This document shows, piece after piece, positions 14,100-22,976 of a stretch of 64,000 nt of DNA. The stretch covers positions 291,806 through 355,805 of the forward strand of contig NZ_QJJJ01000003.1 in assembly GCF_003201865.1 (NCBI RefSeq). The letters run 5' to 3'. Source of the stretch: Methylobacterium sp. B4. Lineage in GTDB: Bacteria > Pseudomonadota > Alphaproteobacteria > Rhizobiales > Beijerinckiaceae. The notes beneath the pieces are model-generated. The model had not been told where the DNA came from, searched no databases, and was given only the letters and a program-made list of their open reading frames with translations. Within the stretch, counting starts at the first letter, position 1; each line of letters starts with the position of its first letter. The position numbers and the translations under genes are program-made.

Positions 14100-15508
14100 G
14101 CCGCCCGAACCCGACCCGCCGGGGTCTGCTGGCGCTGCTGGCCGGCACCGCCCTGTGGCGGCCCCAACCCGCTTGGCCGCAGGCGGACGACATGCCGTCC
14201 GACCGCGGCATCGGCGGCACGGGGGCGCGCCCCAGCGAGGAGGAGAATCCGGGCGGCGACCGCGGCATCGGCGGCACGGGCGTGATCGGCACGATCCGCC
14301 GCTTCGGCTCCATCGTCGTCAACGACCTGCGCATCGCCTACCCGGCCGACGTCCGGGTGCGCATCGACGGCGTGCCGGCCCGCGCCGCCGATCTGAAGGT
14401 CGGTCACGTCGTGCGCGTGGTGGCCCGCGACGCCGAGGGCGGCCTCTCGACCCGCGCCATCGACGTGACGAGCGAGGTGATCGGCCCGGTCGAGGCCGTC
14501 GCCCGCGGCCGGCTCACGGTGCTCGGGCAGAGCGTCGCCACCGCGGGGATCGCGAAGGCGAAAACCTTCGCCCTGGGCGAGCGCGTCGCGGTGAGTGGGC
14601 TGCGGCGCCCCGACGGCACCATCGTCGCGAGCCTGATCGAGCCCCGCCCCGAGGCCCCCGCCCGCCTCGCCGGCCCGGTGCGGCGCGGCCGGGACGGCAG
14701 CCTGCGCATCGGCGGCCTGCGGCTCGACGGGCTGGCGCCGGCCCTCGTCGGCCGGCGCACCCTCGTGGAGGGCGAGGCGGGTGCAGCCGGCCTGAGAGTC
14801 GTCGCGGTCCGCGATCTCAGCCGGCCCTTCCCGGCGGGGCTCACCCGCGCCTCCATCGAGGCCTACGTCGCACGGGCCGACGGCGGGCTACGGCTCGGCT
14901 CGGGCCTCTCGGTCTCGGGCCGGATCGATCCCGCGGCGCTTCCCCGGGGCGGACGCCCCGCCGTGATCGAGACCGACATCGGCCGCGACGGCCGCATGCG
15001 GGTGGAAGCGGTGCGCGGCGACGGACCGGGACGGGGCGGGCCGGGATCGGGTGGGCCGGGAACGGGCGGGCAAGGTATCGGTGGGCAAGGCCCGAGCGGA
15101 CAGGGGCCGGCCGGACAAGGCAGGGGCGATCGCAGTCCCCGTGGCAGCGGCCCCGCCGGCTCCGGCGGTGCGCAGAATCCTGCCGGCTCGGGACGCGGCG
15201 GTGCGGGCGGCGGAGCCCCCTCCCCCCGCCCGGGCGGCGATGCCGGCGGCTTCGGCCCCGTTCGCGGCGGCTCCTCGATGCCCGGCGGCTATCCGATCGA
15301 CACCCGGCCGGCCCCCGGATCGGCGGGCTCCGGGCCTGGCGGCTTCGGCGGCGCGTTCGGCGGACCCGGGGGAAGCCCCGGAGGCGGCCTCGGCGGCGGC
15401 TTCGGCCGGCCGGGCGCTGGCCCGGGCGGGTTCGGCGGGGGCGGGGGACCGGGCGGGTTCGGTGGTGGTCCGGGCGGAGGTGGGCCGGGCGGGGGCGGCC
15501 CGCGCTGA
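14096..15508 (+). CDS. Exported DUF5666 protein with glycine-rich tail
   Basis: About 470 residues from a TTG start in the TTGA overlap with the DUF6502 gene. The N-terminus has a twin-arginine-like signal (TRRGLLALLAGTALW, cleavage near AWPQA). Two copies of DRGIGGTG follow, then DUF5666 beta domains: VIGTIRRFGSIVVNDLRIAY with VRIDGVPARAADLKVGHVVRV, and at least two more diverged repeats. From about residue 305 the tail is almost only Gly, Pro, Ser and Gln (GGPGSGGPG-type repeats), so it should be disordered and outside the cytoplasm. Function of the family is unknown; OB-like beta folds suggest ligand or wall binding. Confidence 0.82.
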   Translation: MSRPNPTRRGLLALLAGTALWRPQPAWPQADDMPSDRGIGGTGARPSEEENPGGDRGIGGTGVIGTIRRFGSIVVNDLRIAYPADVRVRIDGVPARAADLKVGHVVRVVARDAEGGLSTRAIDVTSEVIGPVEAVARGRLTVLGQSVATAGIAKAKTFALGERVAVSGLRRPDGTIVASLIEPRPEAPARLAGPVRRGRDGSLRIGGLRLDGLAPALVGRRTLVEGEAGAAGLRVVAVRDLSRPFPAGLTRASIEAYVARADGGLRLGSGLSVSGRIDPAALPRGGRPAVIETDIGRDGRMRVEAVRGDGPGRGGPGSGGPGTGGQGIGGQGPSGQGPAGQGRGDRSPRGSGPAGSGGAQNPAGSGRGGAGGGAPSPRPGGDAGGFGPVRGGSSMPGGYPIDTRPAPGSAGSGPGGFGGAFGGPGGSPGGGLGGGFGRPGAGPGGFGGGGGPGGFGGGPGGGGPGGGGPR

Positions 15509-15542
15509 GCCGGCGGGGCTCTCGTACGGCTCGGGCAGCGGG

Positions 15543-16235
15543 TCAGCGGCTGCGCAGGATCAGCCGGTCGCCCCGGACCTCGTAGGAGGGCAGCCGCGTG
15601 AGGAAGCTCTGCCCGAGCAGGTTGACGGTCAGCACGCCGGGCCGGCTCACCATGGCGTCGACGTTGCGCTCGGTGATCGGCCCGACGGTGATCGAGTCGA
15701 GCCGGATCGGGGCGGTGAGCGCGGTGCCGTTGGCGGTCGAGACCCGCTGGGTGAAGGCGCTCTCCGGCGGGCGGATGCCGAGCGCCGCGGCGCTCTCGGC
15801 GGTGAGCACGACGCTGCTCGCCCCCGTATCGAAGACGAAGCGCTGCTCCCGGCCGCCATTCACCTCGGCCAGGACCGCGAAATCGCCGTCCGAACGGCGC
15901 GTGATCGTCACTTCGCCGCCGGGGCCGACCACGGCAGTGCCGGGGCGCAGGGCCCCGACCAGACCTGCGCCGACCCGCTGCGCGTCGTCGCGATAGGCGT
16001 AGCCCGCCACGAGCACCGCGCCGATGGCGAGCCAGATCAGGATCGAGCGCAGGGTCGCGCCCGGCATCGCCAGCGCCTGACGCCAGCGGCCGGCGGTGAG
16101 CAGGATCAGCAGCGCGCCCATCGAGACGAGGCCGGCGAGCTGATCCGAATCGAGCCCCATCACGGGGCCGCCGTCGTGGTTGGCGACCAGGACGACGAGG
16201 CCGATCCCGAGGATGGCGAGCCCGAGCCACATCAT
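15543..16235 (-). CDS. Membrane-anchored retropepsin-like aspartic protease (TIGR02281 type)
   Basis: A 230-residue protein. Two or three N-terminal membrane segments (WLGLAILGIGLVVLVAN, LAGLVSMGALLILLTAG, SILIWLAIGAVLVAGYAY) precede a single retropepsin-like domain with the catalytic FDTGASSVVLT motif and a C-terminal VTVNLLGQSFLTRL flap partner. Single-domain enzymes of this type act as homodimers, here facing the periplasm. ATG at 16235 overlaps the TGA of the upstream DUF1289 gene (ATGA), so translation is coupled. Substrate unknown. Confidence 0.88.
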   Translation of the reverse strand: MMWLGLAILGIGLVVLVANHDGGPVMGLDSDQLAGLVSMGALLILLTAGRWRQALAMPGATLRSILIWLAIGAVLVAGYAYRDDAQRVGAGLVGALRPGTAVVGPGGEVTITRRSDGDFAVLAEVNGGREQRFVFDTGASSVVLTAESAAALGIRPPESAFTQRVSTANGTALTAPIRLDSITVGPITERNVDAMVSRPGVLTVNLLGQSFLTRLPSYEVRGDRLILRSR

Positions 16236-16444
16236 CGCGTGAGTGCCCCTCGCCCCGGATAGGCCCGGCGCAGCCGCTCGGGCAGGAGCGCCATGATCGC
16301 CAGCCGCCGCGATTCGGGCAACGAGCCCCACAGGCCGATCTCGTCGCGGGTGCGTCCGCAGCCCTCGCACAGGCCGCTTGCGGCATCGAGCACACAGACC
16401 TTGGTGCAGGGGCTGGAAGGTTTTTGGGAAGGGATCGCCGTCAT
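16232..16444 (-). CDS. DUF1289 family Cys-rich protein
   Basis: A 70-residue protein with the family's four-cysteine pattern: SPCTKVCVLDAASGLCEGCGRT followed by DEIGLW and ESRRLAIMALLPERL. The cysteines probably bind one zinc or Fe-S centre. DUF1289 proteins are common near metabolic genes, with no settled role. It is the first gene of a coupled pair with the aspartic protease. Confidence 0.88.
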   Translation of the reverse strand: MTAIPSQKPSSPCTKVCVLDAASGLCEGCGRTRDEIGLWGSLPESRRLAIMALLPERLRRAYPGRGALTR

Positions 16445-16532
16445 CGCCTGCGCAGATGGGGCGGAGCGGGGCCGTGAATCAAGGGCTTTGCCGACGGCTC
16501 CTTTCGTCCCAGGCGTTGCGCGGGCGGTCCGC

Positions 16533-17198
16533 TCACGCGTCGGACGGGCTGCGGTTCAGCCAGCGGATGGGGTGGACGAGAATGCGCTTGCCCACATCGC
16601 CCTCCCAAGTCGTGCGCAACCCTTGCGCCTCCACCGCCGCCACGATCTCGGCGGCGATGCCGGCCGCGGTCTCGTCCCGGTCGTCATAGGCGCCGAAGGC
16701 GAGGTAGAGCCCGCGATCGACCAGGACCGCCTCGACATCCTGCCCGTGGTAGAAAACGAAGCCGCGGGATTCCCGCCCCTGCTCCCGACGCGCGTGGTAA
16801 ACCTCCGCCGCATCCGAGATACCGTCCGAGCGCGTGTAGCCCGCACGGTGGAGCGCGATGATCCCGGCCGCGTCCAGAGCCTCGAAGGCGACGGCGAGCC
16901 GGTCGACATCCGTCTGCGCCGGCCAGGTCGCCTCCTCGTCCCGCTTGCGCGCGAAGGCCCGGGCGACCTCCGCCTCGATCCAGCCCCGGTCGTCGGGGCC
17001 GATCGACTCGGGCATCAGATACTCTTCCAGGATCGCCTCGAGGGTCGATGCGGGCGTCTCGAACCCACCCCAGGTCAGGACCTCGATCCGCTCGACCGTA
17101 TCGGCGCGATCGACCGGTTCCACGGATGCGCCGGAGGCTGCCTCTCGGGGCATCGCGATCGGTTGGCCGCCGAAGAGCCGGCGAAAGAATTCCCGCAT
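16533..17198 (-). CDS. DUF6891-like protein
   Basis: A 221-residue protein, mostly acidic. The segment ALDAAGIIALHRAGYTRSDG followed by YHARREQGRESRGFVFYHGQD and LYLAFGAYDD matches my recollection of DUF6891, a family of unknown function. It has no signal or membrane segment after its short basic N-terminus (MREFFRRLFGG). It starts 36 bases after cobS on the same strand and may be the last gene of that transcript; no functional link to cobalamin is evident. Confidence 0.65.
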   Translation of the reverse strand: MREFFRRLFGGQPIAMPREAASGASVEPVDRADTVERIEVLTWGGFETPASTLEAILEEYLMPESIGPDDRGWIEAEVARAFARKRDEEATWPAQTDVDRLAVAFEALDAAGIIALHRAGYTRSDGISDAAEVYHARREQGRESRGFVFYHGQDVEAVLVDRGLYLAFGAYDDRDETAAGIAAEIVAAVEAQGLRTTWEGDVGKRILVHPIRWLNRSPSDA

Positions 17199-17234
17199 GC
17201 GCGATCCCGATCCCTGTGCGCGACTCCCTGTGCG

Positions 17235-18062
17235 CTACGCCGTCGCCGCCACCAGCGCGAGCAGGACTACTACCTCGCCCACCTGCTGGCAGGCGCCGAC
17301 CACGTCGCCGGTCTGGCCGCCGATTTTTCGCCGGGCCAGCGCGCTCAGGGCCAGGGCCGCCAGCGGGGCGAGGACGAGCGCGAGCAGCAATCCGAGCGGC
17401 GGCAGGCCGAGTGCCGCGCCGAGCCCGGCCAGCATTAGGCAGAGCAAAGCCGCGATCCCGAGCGTCGCCCGGGTCGGACGGCCCACCGCGGCGCCCGCGC
17501 CGCCGGGCCGGGCCGGTTCGAGCCGCGCGATCGGGATCAGGGCGGCGGTGCGCGAGAGCGCGGCGGCGAAGAGCAGGGCGATGGCCGCGAGGGCACCGCT
17601 GCGGTCGAGCAGGGTGGCGAGCGTCGCCGCCCGCAGGGCCAGCCCGAGGAACAGGGCGGTGCCGCCATAGGCGCCGATGCGGCTGTCGCGCATGATCTCC
17701 AGGCTGCGCTCACGGCTCTGCCCGCCGCCGAAGCCGTCCGCCACGTCGGCCAGCCCGTCCTCGTGCATGGCACCGGTGATCAGCGCGGTCGCGACGAGGG
17801 CGAGCGCGGCGGCGACGAACGGACCGAGTCGGATCTCCCAGGCCAGCACCAGCACCAGGGCCGCGGGGAGCGCCAGCAGCAGCCCCGCCACGGGCAGCAT
17901 GCGCGGAACGGTGCGGAAGTCCGGCACGCCGAACGGATCCGGCTCGTCGGGCAGGGGCGGAATCGGCAGGCGGGTGAAGAAGCGCAGGCAGGCGGCGAGG
18001 TCGTAGACCAGCTCCGCCCCGGGAAAGGGCGGTCCCAGATCGCTGCCGCTGCGCCCGATCAT
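17235..18062 (-). CDS. cobS: Adenosylcobinamide-GDP ribazoletransferase
   Basis: The inner-membrane enzyme (CobS/CobV) that joins adenosylcobinamide-GDP to alpha-ribazole, the last step in building the cobalamin lower-ligand loop. Features are a cytoplasmic start (CLRFFTRLPIPPLP), GAMHEDGLADVADGFGGG with the acidic metal site, the RSLEIMRDSRIGAYG motif, and several membrane helices (GLLLALPAALVLVLAW and others). The 275-residue length is usual. It diverges from cobT with 163 bases between. Confidence 0.94.
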   Translation of the reverse strand: MIGRSGSDLGPPFPGAELVYDLAACLRFFTRLPIPPLPDEPDPFGVPDFRTVPRMLPVAGLLLALPAALVLVLAWEIRLGPFVAAALALVATALITGAMHEDGLADVADGFGGGQSRERSLEIMRDSRIGAYGGTALFLGLALRAATLATLLDRSGALAAIALLFAAALSRTAALIPIARLEPARPGGAGAAVGRPTRATLGIAALLCLMLAGLGAALGLPPLGLLLALVLAPLAALALSALARRKIGGQTGDVVGACQQVGEVVVLLALVAATA

Positions 18063-18225
18063 TCCGCTCCCCTCGCGGCCCGGCCGCCTGTACCGCGGGC
18101 CCGCCCCCTTCTATAGCGCCGGAAGCCCCTTGCCTGCTACGCGGACCTGCCGGCGAACCGGTCGATTGTCCCCGCCGATCGAGCGATCCGTTCGGCGCCC
18201 CGCACCCGACGCGAACGAGACCCCG

Positions 18226-19251
18226 ATGACCTCCGACGCCGCGCCCTTCGCCGACATCCGCCGCCTGCTCACCGAGATGCCCGGCCCCGATGAAGAGGCG
18301 GCCGCCGCGATCCGCGCCCGGGACGCGCGCCTGACCAAGCCGCCGGGCGCGCTCGGCCGGCTCGAAGGGCTCGTGGAATGGCTCGGCACTTGGCAGGGCA
18401 AGGCGATGCCGAGCCTCGACCGGCCGATGGTCTGCGTCTTCGCGGGCAGCCACGGCGTGGTGGCGCGCGGCGTCTCGGCGTTTCCGGCGGCGGTGAACCG
18501 GCAGATGCTGGAGAACTTCGCCGCCGGGGGCGCGGCGATCAATCAGCTCTGCGCCGCCTACGGCCTCGGCTTCCGCGTGTTCGACCTCGCGGTCGATCTG
18601 CCGACCGGCGACATCTGCGCGGGGCCCGCCCTCGACGAGAAGGGCTGCGTGGCCACCATGGCCTTCGGCATGGAGGCGGTCGCGGCGGGCACCGATTGCC
18701 TCGCGGTCGGCGAGATGGGCATCGGCAACACCACGGTGGCGGCAGCGATCTACGCCGCGCTCTACGGCGGCGAGGCCGAGCACTGGGTCGGGCGCGGCAC
18801 CGGGCTCGACGATGCCGGCCTGTCGCGCAAGGCCGAGGCCGTGCGGCTGGCGCTTCAAACCCATGCGGGGCATCTCACCGATCCGCTGGCGATCCTCGCC
18901 CGGCTCGGCGGCCGGGAAATCGCGGCCATGGCTGGCGCGATCCTCGCCGCGCGGCTCCAGCGGGTGCCGGTGGTGCTCGACGGCTACGTCACCACCGCCG
19001 CGGCGGCGGTGCTGCACGCCCTCGACGCCCGCGCCCTCGACCATTGCATCGCCGGCCACCTCTCCGCGGAGGGCGCCCACGGGGAAGTGTTGGCGCGCCT
19101 CGGGCTCACGCCCGTGCTCTCGCTCGGAATGCGGCTGGGCGAGGCGTCCGGGGCGGCGCTGGCCCTCGGTGTTCTGAAGGGCGCTCTTGCCTGCCACCGC
19201 GACATGGCGACCTTCGAGCAGGCCGGCGTCGCGGGGAAATCCTCCGACTGA
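18226..19251 (+). CDS. cobT: Nicotinate-nucleotide-dimethylbenzimidazole phosphoribosyltransferase
   Basis: CobT/CobU makes alpha-ribazole phosphate, which supplies CobS. The 341-residue protein has LTKPPGALGRLEGL, VFAGSHGVVARGVSAFP, LAVGEMGIGNTTVAAAI (phosphate-binding) and VVLDGYVTTAAAAVL, plus the catalytic Glu region near the C-terminus (GMRLGEASGAALAL). ATG at 18226 is chosen because it gives the standard N-terminus. No cobalamin riboswitch could be recognised in the cobS-cobT gap. Confidence 0.95.
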   Translation: MTSDAAPFADIRRLLTEMPGPDEEAAAAIRARDARLTKPPGALGRLEGLVEWLGTWQGKAMPSLDRPMVCVFAGSHGVVARGVSAFPAAVNRQMLENFAAGGAAINQLCAAYGLGFRVFDLAVDLPTGDICAGPALDEKGCVATMAFGMEAVAAGTDCLAVGEMGIGNTTVAAAIYAALYGGEAEHWVGRGTGLDDAGLSRKAEAVRLALQTHAGHLTDPLAILARLGGREIAAMAGAILAARLQRVPVVLDGYVTTAAAAVLHALDARALDHCIAGHLSAEGAHGEVLARLGLTPVLSLGMRLGEASGAALALGVLKGALACHRDMATFEQAGVAGKSSD

Positions 19252-19258
19252 CGCGCCC

Positions 19259-20632
19259 TCAGGCGAAGCCCGCCGCGTGCAGCCCGAGGCCTGCGACCGC
19301 GCAGGCGAGCAGCGTCGGGATCACGCCGAGGCGGAAGCGCAGCACCGCCAGCATCGCGGCGGAGGCCAGCAGCAGGGCCGGCCCGTTCAGGCTCGTCCAG
19401 ACCGGCCATTCGAGCCGCAGGCCGAGGCCGGGGCGAAGGGCGACGCGTTCGGCGAACAGCAGGTGGAGCGCGAACCAGACCGCGAGGTTGAGGATCACGC
19501 CCACCACCGCCGCGGTGATCGCCGCGAGCGCGCCCGAGAGCGCACGGTTCTCCCGCAGGCCCTCGACGTAGGGCGCACCCGCGAAGATCCAGAGGAAGCA
19601 GGGCACGAAGGTCACCCAGGTGGTGACGAGCCCCCCGAGCACCCCCGCGAGGTAGGGGTCGAGCCCGTTCGGCGCCCGGAACGCCCCGAGGAACCCCACG
19701 AACTGCGTGACCATGATGAGCGGGCCGGGCGTGGTCTCGGCCAGCCCCAGCCCGTCCAGCATCTCGCCGGGCTTGAGCCAGCCATAGGTCTCGACCGCCG
19801 CCTGCGCGACGTAGGCCAGCACGGCGTAGGCGCCGCCGAAGGTGACCACCGCCATCTTGGAGAAGAAGACGGCGATGTCGGCGAGCGCGTGGCCCGGGCC
19901 GAGACCGACGACGAGGGCCAGCACCGGCACCAGCCAGAGCGCCAGGAACACGGCGGCGATCCGCAGCGACCAGCGCGGATCGGGCCGGGCATGGGCCGGC
20001 ACCTCGGCCCCGAGCAGGCTGTCGGCCTCGGCGAGCCCGGGCCCCGCCGGTCCGTGGCCGCCGGCGCGGAAGCTTTTGGCGCCCACACGCCCGAAGCCGT
20101 AGCCGATCAGGCCCGCGGCGAGCACGATCAGCGGGAAGGGCAGGTCGAACAGGAAAATCGCCGCGAAGGCGCCCGCCGCGATCAGGCGCATCGCGGCGTT
20201 GCGCAAAGCCCGGCCGCCGAGACGCACCACGGCCTGGACCACGATGGCGAGCACCGCGCATTTGAGGCCGAAGAACAGGCCGCCGACGATCCCGACGCCG
20301 CCATAGGCCGCGTAGATCACGCTCAGCGCCATGATCGAGACGGCACCCGGCAGGATGAACAGGCCGCCCGCGATCAGCCCACCGGGCGTGCGGTGCATCA
20401 GCCAGCCGATATAGGTGGCGAGTTGCTGCGCTTCCGGTCCCGGCAGCAGGGTGCAGTAGGACAGGGCGTGCAGGAAGCGCGCCTCGCCGATCCAGCGCCG
20501 CTCGTCCACGAGGATGCGGTGCATCACCGCGATCTGCCCGGCCGGACCGCCGAAGCTCAGCAGGGCGATGCGCGCCCAGACACGGGTGGCCTCGCCCAGG
20601 GTGACGCCGTGATGGGCTTCGCTCTTCACCAC
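19259..20632 (-). CDS. chrA: Chromate transporter, two-domain CHR type
   Basis: A 457-residue inner-membrane protein with duplicated CHR domains and about ten membrane helices. The first CHR signature is ALLSFGGPAGQIAVMHR near residue 24, with LLPGPEAQQLATYIGW after it. The second half repeats it as VVTFGGAYAVLAYVAQ with ETTPGPLIMVTQFVGF. Family members export chromate or take up sulfate-like anions. The start is GTG (two tandem GTGs). It is convergent with cobT (7-base gap). No chrB regulator lies nearby, so chromate resistance is inferred only from family. Confidence 0.92.
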   Translation of the reverse strand: MVKSEAHHGVTLGEATRVWARIALLSFGGPAGQIAVMHRILVDERRWIGEARFLHALSYCTLLPGPEAQQLATYIGWLMHRTPGGLIAGGLFILPGAVSIMALSVIYAAYGGVGIVGGLFFGLKCAVLAIVVQAVVRLGGRALRNAAMRLIAAGAFAAIFLFDLPFPLIVLAAGLIGYGFGRVGAKSFRAGGHGPAGPGLAEADSLLGAEVPAHARPDPRWSLRIAAVFLALWLVPVLALVVGLGPGHALADIAVFFSKMAVVTFGGAYAVLAYVAQAAVETYGWLKPGEMLDGLGLAETTPGPLIMVTQFVGFLGAFRAPNGLDPYLAGVLGGLVTTWVTFVPCFLWIFAGAPYVEGLRENRALSGALAAITAAVVGVILNLAVWFALHLLFAERVALRPGLGLRLEWPVWTSLNGPALLLASAAMLAVLRFRLGVIPTLLACAVAGLGLHAAGFA

Positions 20633-20710
20633 GTTTCGATGGATCGTCTTGCGCCGCGCGAACCCTCCCCTTGGGCGAGGAGCGTTCCCTCCGTCAATCG
20701 TGCGCGCGGA

Positions 20711-22252
20711 TCAAGCCGCCCGTGCGCGCCGGGGCGGCGCCGTCTCGGCCGGAGCCGGCGCGGCGGCCAGATCGACGGCGGGCAGCGTGTCCATGCCGCG
20801 GCTCGCGGGGAAGGTGATGATCACCTCCGTGCCCTCGCGCGGCTTCGACTTGAGCTGGAAGCCGCCGCCGTGGAGATCGACCAGCCCCTTCACGATCGGA
20901 AGGCCGAGGCCGGAGCCCTGCTCGGCGGTCTTGATGGCGAGCGAGCCGCGCCCGAACGAGGACATCACCGTGCCGAGTTCGTCCTCGGGGATGCCGGGGC
21001 CGGAATCCTTGACGCTGACATATTGCCCACCCGAGGAGGTCCAGCCGACCTTGATCGTGATCTCGCCGCCCGGCGGCGTGAACTTCACCGCATTCGAGAG
21101 CAGGTTGAGCACGATCTGGCGCAGGGCCCGCTCGTCCGCCCAGAGGCGCGGCAGGGAATCGTCGATGAGGCTCGCGAAGGTCTGCCCCTTGCTGCGGGCG
21201 CGCAGGGTCATCATGTGGCGGCACTCCTCGACCGCGTGGGCGAGCTGCACCGCCTCCTCGCTCAGGTCGTAGCGCCCCGCCTCGATGCGGGAGAGGTCGA
21301 GGATCTCGTTGATGAGATTGAGCAGGTGCATCCCGCTGTCGTGGATGTCGGTGGCGTATTCCCGGTAGGCCGGGGCGGTGTGGGCGCCGAACACCTCGTT
21401 CTTCATCACCTCCGAGAAGCCGAGGATGGCGTTCAAGGGCGTGCGCAGCTCGTGGCTCATGGTGGCGAGGAAGCGGGACTTGGCGAGGTTCGCCTCTTCT
21501 GCCCGCCGCCGGGCCTCGTCGGAATTGGCCTTGGCCTGTTCGAGTTCGGCGAAGATCGCGTCCTTCTCCGCCCGCGATTGCAGCGTGCCGACCGCCGAGG
21601 CGTAGAGCCGGCGCGCCAGCCCCGCGAAGAAGAGCTGGCTCGCCACCGTCATCGCCACGAGGAGCATCGTGTCCATGTCGCGCGAGGACAGCAGCAGGGA
21701 GAGGGCCGCCAGCATCAGCGGCAGCAGCCCGGAGAGCGCGGCGACCGGCACGGTCGCGGCCAGCATCGTCGTTACCGCCGCGACGATGACGAGCCCGAAC
21801 AGCGCGAAGGTGCGTGCCTCCGGGATGCCGACCAGCAGCAGCATCGCCCAAGCGAGGCTCTGACCGAATTCCGCGGCGATGAAGATCCGCCGCCAGCGGG
21901 CCAGCGGCAGGCAGCCCGGCGCCTGCCGCAGGAAGCGGCGGCACAGCAGCGTCATGATCGCGCCGGCGGCGAGCGCCCCGGCCGAGACCGCCGCGGCCGT
22001 GACGGCGGGCACCCAGATCGTGGAGGCGCCGGCCACCACCAGCGCCAGCAGCAGCAGCGGGATGCCGGCCCCCACCCGGTACTGGGCGTAGAGACGCAGC
22101 AACTCGTAATCGAAGGCTCGTTCCAGGCCGCTTGTCGAGGTCAGCCGCTCCCGGGCCGAGCGCATGTCGCGCGCGATGCCGCGACGCTTGGCCACCTCCT
22201 GCGAGGAGGGACCGCGTCCACGCTGAACCATCTCCGCTGTCAGGTCGGGCAT
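20711..22252 (-). CDS. Membrane sensor histidine kinase (HisKA-HATPase)
   Basis: A 513-residue kinase with a cytoplasmic N-terminus of about 60 residues, about six membrane helices in two groups (residues 60-105 and 120-210), a short coiled coil rich in Ala/Glu, then HisKA with FLATMSHELRTPLNAIL (His near residue 267). The ATPase part has LLSNAVKFTP (N box), VKDSGPGIPEDE (G1) and GSGLGLPIVKGLVDLHGG (G2). The membrane sensor and KNEVFG segment are reminiscent of PleC/DivJ-like cell-cycle kinases. No response regulator is adjacent, so the partner is unknown. Confidence 0.9.
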   Translation of the reverse strand: MPDLTAEMVQRGRGPSSQEVAKRRGIARDMRSARERLTSTSGLERAFDYELLRLYAQYRVGAGIPLLLLALVVAGASTIWVPAVTAAAVSAGALAAGAIMTLLCRRFLRQAPGCLPLARWRRIFIAAEFGQSLAWAMLLLVGIPEARTFALFGLVIVAAVTTMLAATVPVAALSGLLPLMLAALSLLLSSRDMDTMLLVAMTVASQLFFAGLARRLYASAVGTLQSRAEKDAIFAELEQAKANSDEARRRAEEANLAKSRFLATMSHELRTPLNAILGFSEVMKNEVFGAHTAPAYREYATDIHDSGMHLLNLINEILDLSRIEAGRYDLSEEAVQLAHAVEECRHMMTLRARSKGQTFASLIDDSLPRLWADERALRQIVLNLLSNAVKFTPPGGEITIKVGWTSSGGQYVSVKDSGPGIPEDELGTVMSSFGRGSLAIKTAEQGSGLGLPIVKGLVDLHGGGFQLKSKPREGTEVIITFPASRGMDTLPAVDLAAAPAPAETAPPRRARAA

Positions 22253-22485
22253 CGATCGGGATCGGAACGCGAGGGGAAGCCCGGTCGTGAGGTGCGGCGC
22301 CCGGGGCGGGTCGGGGAGCCGTCAGGGTGCCTCGGGAACCGTTAAGAAGCGGCTTCCCCGATCGGGCGAATTGCGCCGATCCCGGACGCGGCATACGCGT
22401 TCTTAATGCAGGTGCGCCCGCGCACATCGGAGGCGGACGCGAGGGATCAGAATCGGAACGATTCCAAATCCCGGAGCCGACCGCC

Positions 22486-22941
22486 ATGCTGACCCTCAAC
22501 CTGAACGGCGTGTCCCGGGAGGTCGACGCCGATCCCGACATGCCGCTGCTCTGGGTGATCCGCGACCGGCTCGACATGACCGGCACCAAGTACGGCTGCG
22601 GCATCGCCCAGTGCGGCGCCTGCACCGTGCACATGGACGGCCAGCCCGTGCGCTCCTGCCAGACCCGCATCGGCGATGTCGGCGAGGCCAAGATCACCAC
22701 GATCGAGGGCGTGCAGGGCAAGGTCGCCGACGCGGTGAAGGCGGCCTGGCGCGGCCTCGAAGTCGTGCAGTGCGGCTACTGCCAGTCCGGACAGATCATG
22801 TCGGCCATCGGCCTGCTCAGCGACAACCCCAAGCCCACCGACGCCGATATCGACGGCGCCATGGACGGCAATGTCTGCCGCTGCGGCACCTACCAGCGCA
22901 TCCGCGCCGCCATCCACGAAGCCGCCCGCACGCTCGCCTGA
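22486..22941 (+). CDS. (2Fe-2S) subunit of an exported molybdenum hydroxylase
   Basis: A 151-residue small subunit of the xanthine-oxidase family (isoquinoline 1-oxidoreductase alpha type). The plant-ferredoxin cluster ligands are in GCGIAQCGACTVHMDG, and the second cluster ligands in CGYCQSGQIMSAI and NVCRCGTYQRI. ATG at 22486 has a GGAG site. It passes electrons from the large subunit at 22977 to an external acceptor. There is no signal of its own; it would be co-exported with the Tat-signalled partner. The substrate is unknown, likely an aldehyde or N-heterocycle. Confidence 0.92.
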   Translation: MLTLNLNGVSREVDADPDMPLLWVIRDRLDMTGTKYGCGIAQCGACTVHMDGQPVRSCQTRIGDVGEAKITTIEGVQGKVADAVKAAWRGLEVVQCGYCQSGQIMSAIGLLSDNPKPTDADIDGAMDGNVCRCGTYQRIRAAIHEAARTLA

Positions 22942-22976
22942 GCCGCCCCGCAGCCTTTCACGATTTGGAGCCCGGC

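Noticed and set aside
18063..18225. Cobalamin riboswitch between cobS and cobT
   Set aside because: The conserved B12-box core was not seen on either strand and the gap is short for one. A covariance search could overturn this.
19187..22345. An open frame of more than 1000 codons antisense to the chromate transporter and the histidine kinase
   Set aside because: Its residues are almost only Arg, Gly, Glu, His and Asp, a mirror of the high-GC third codon positions of the genes on the other strand. No family motif, signal or start site supports it.
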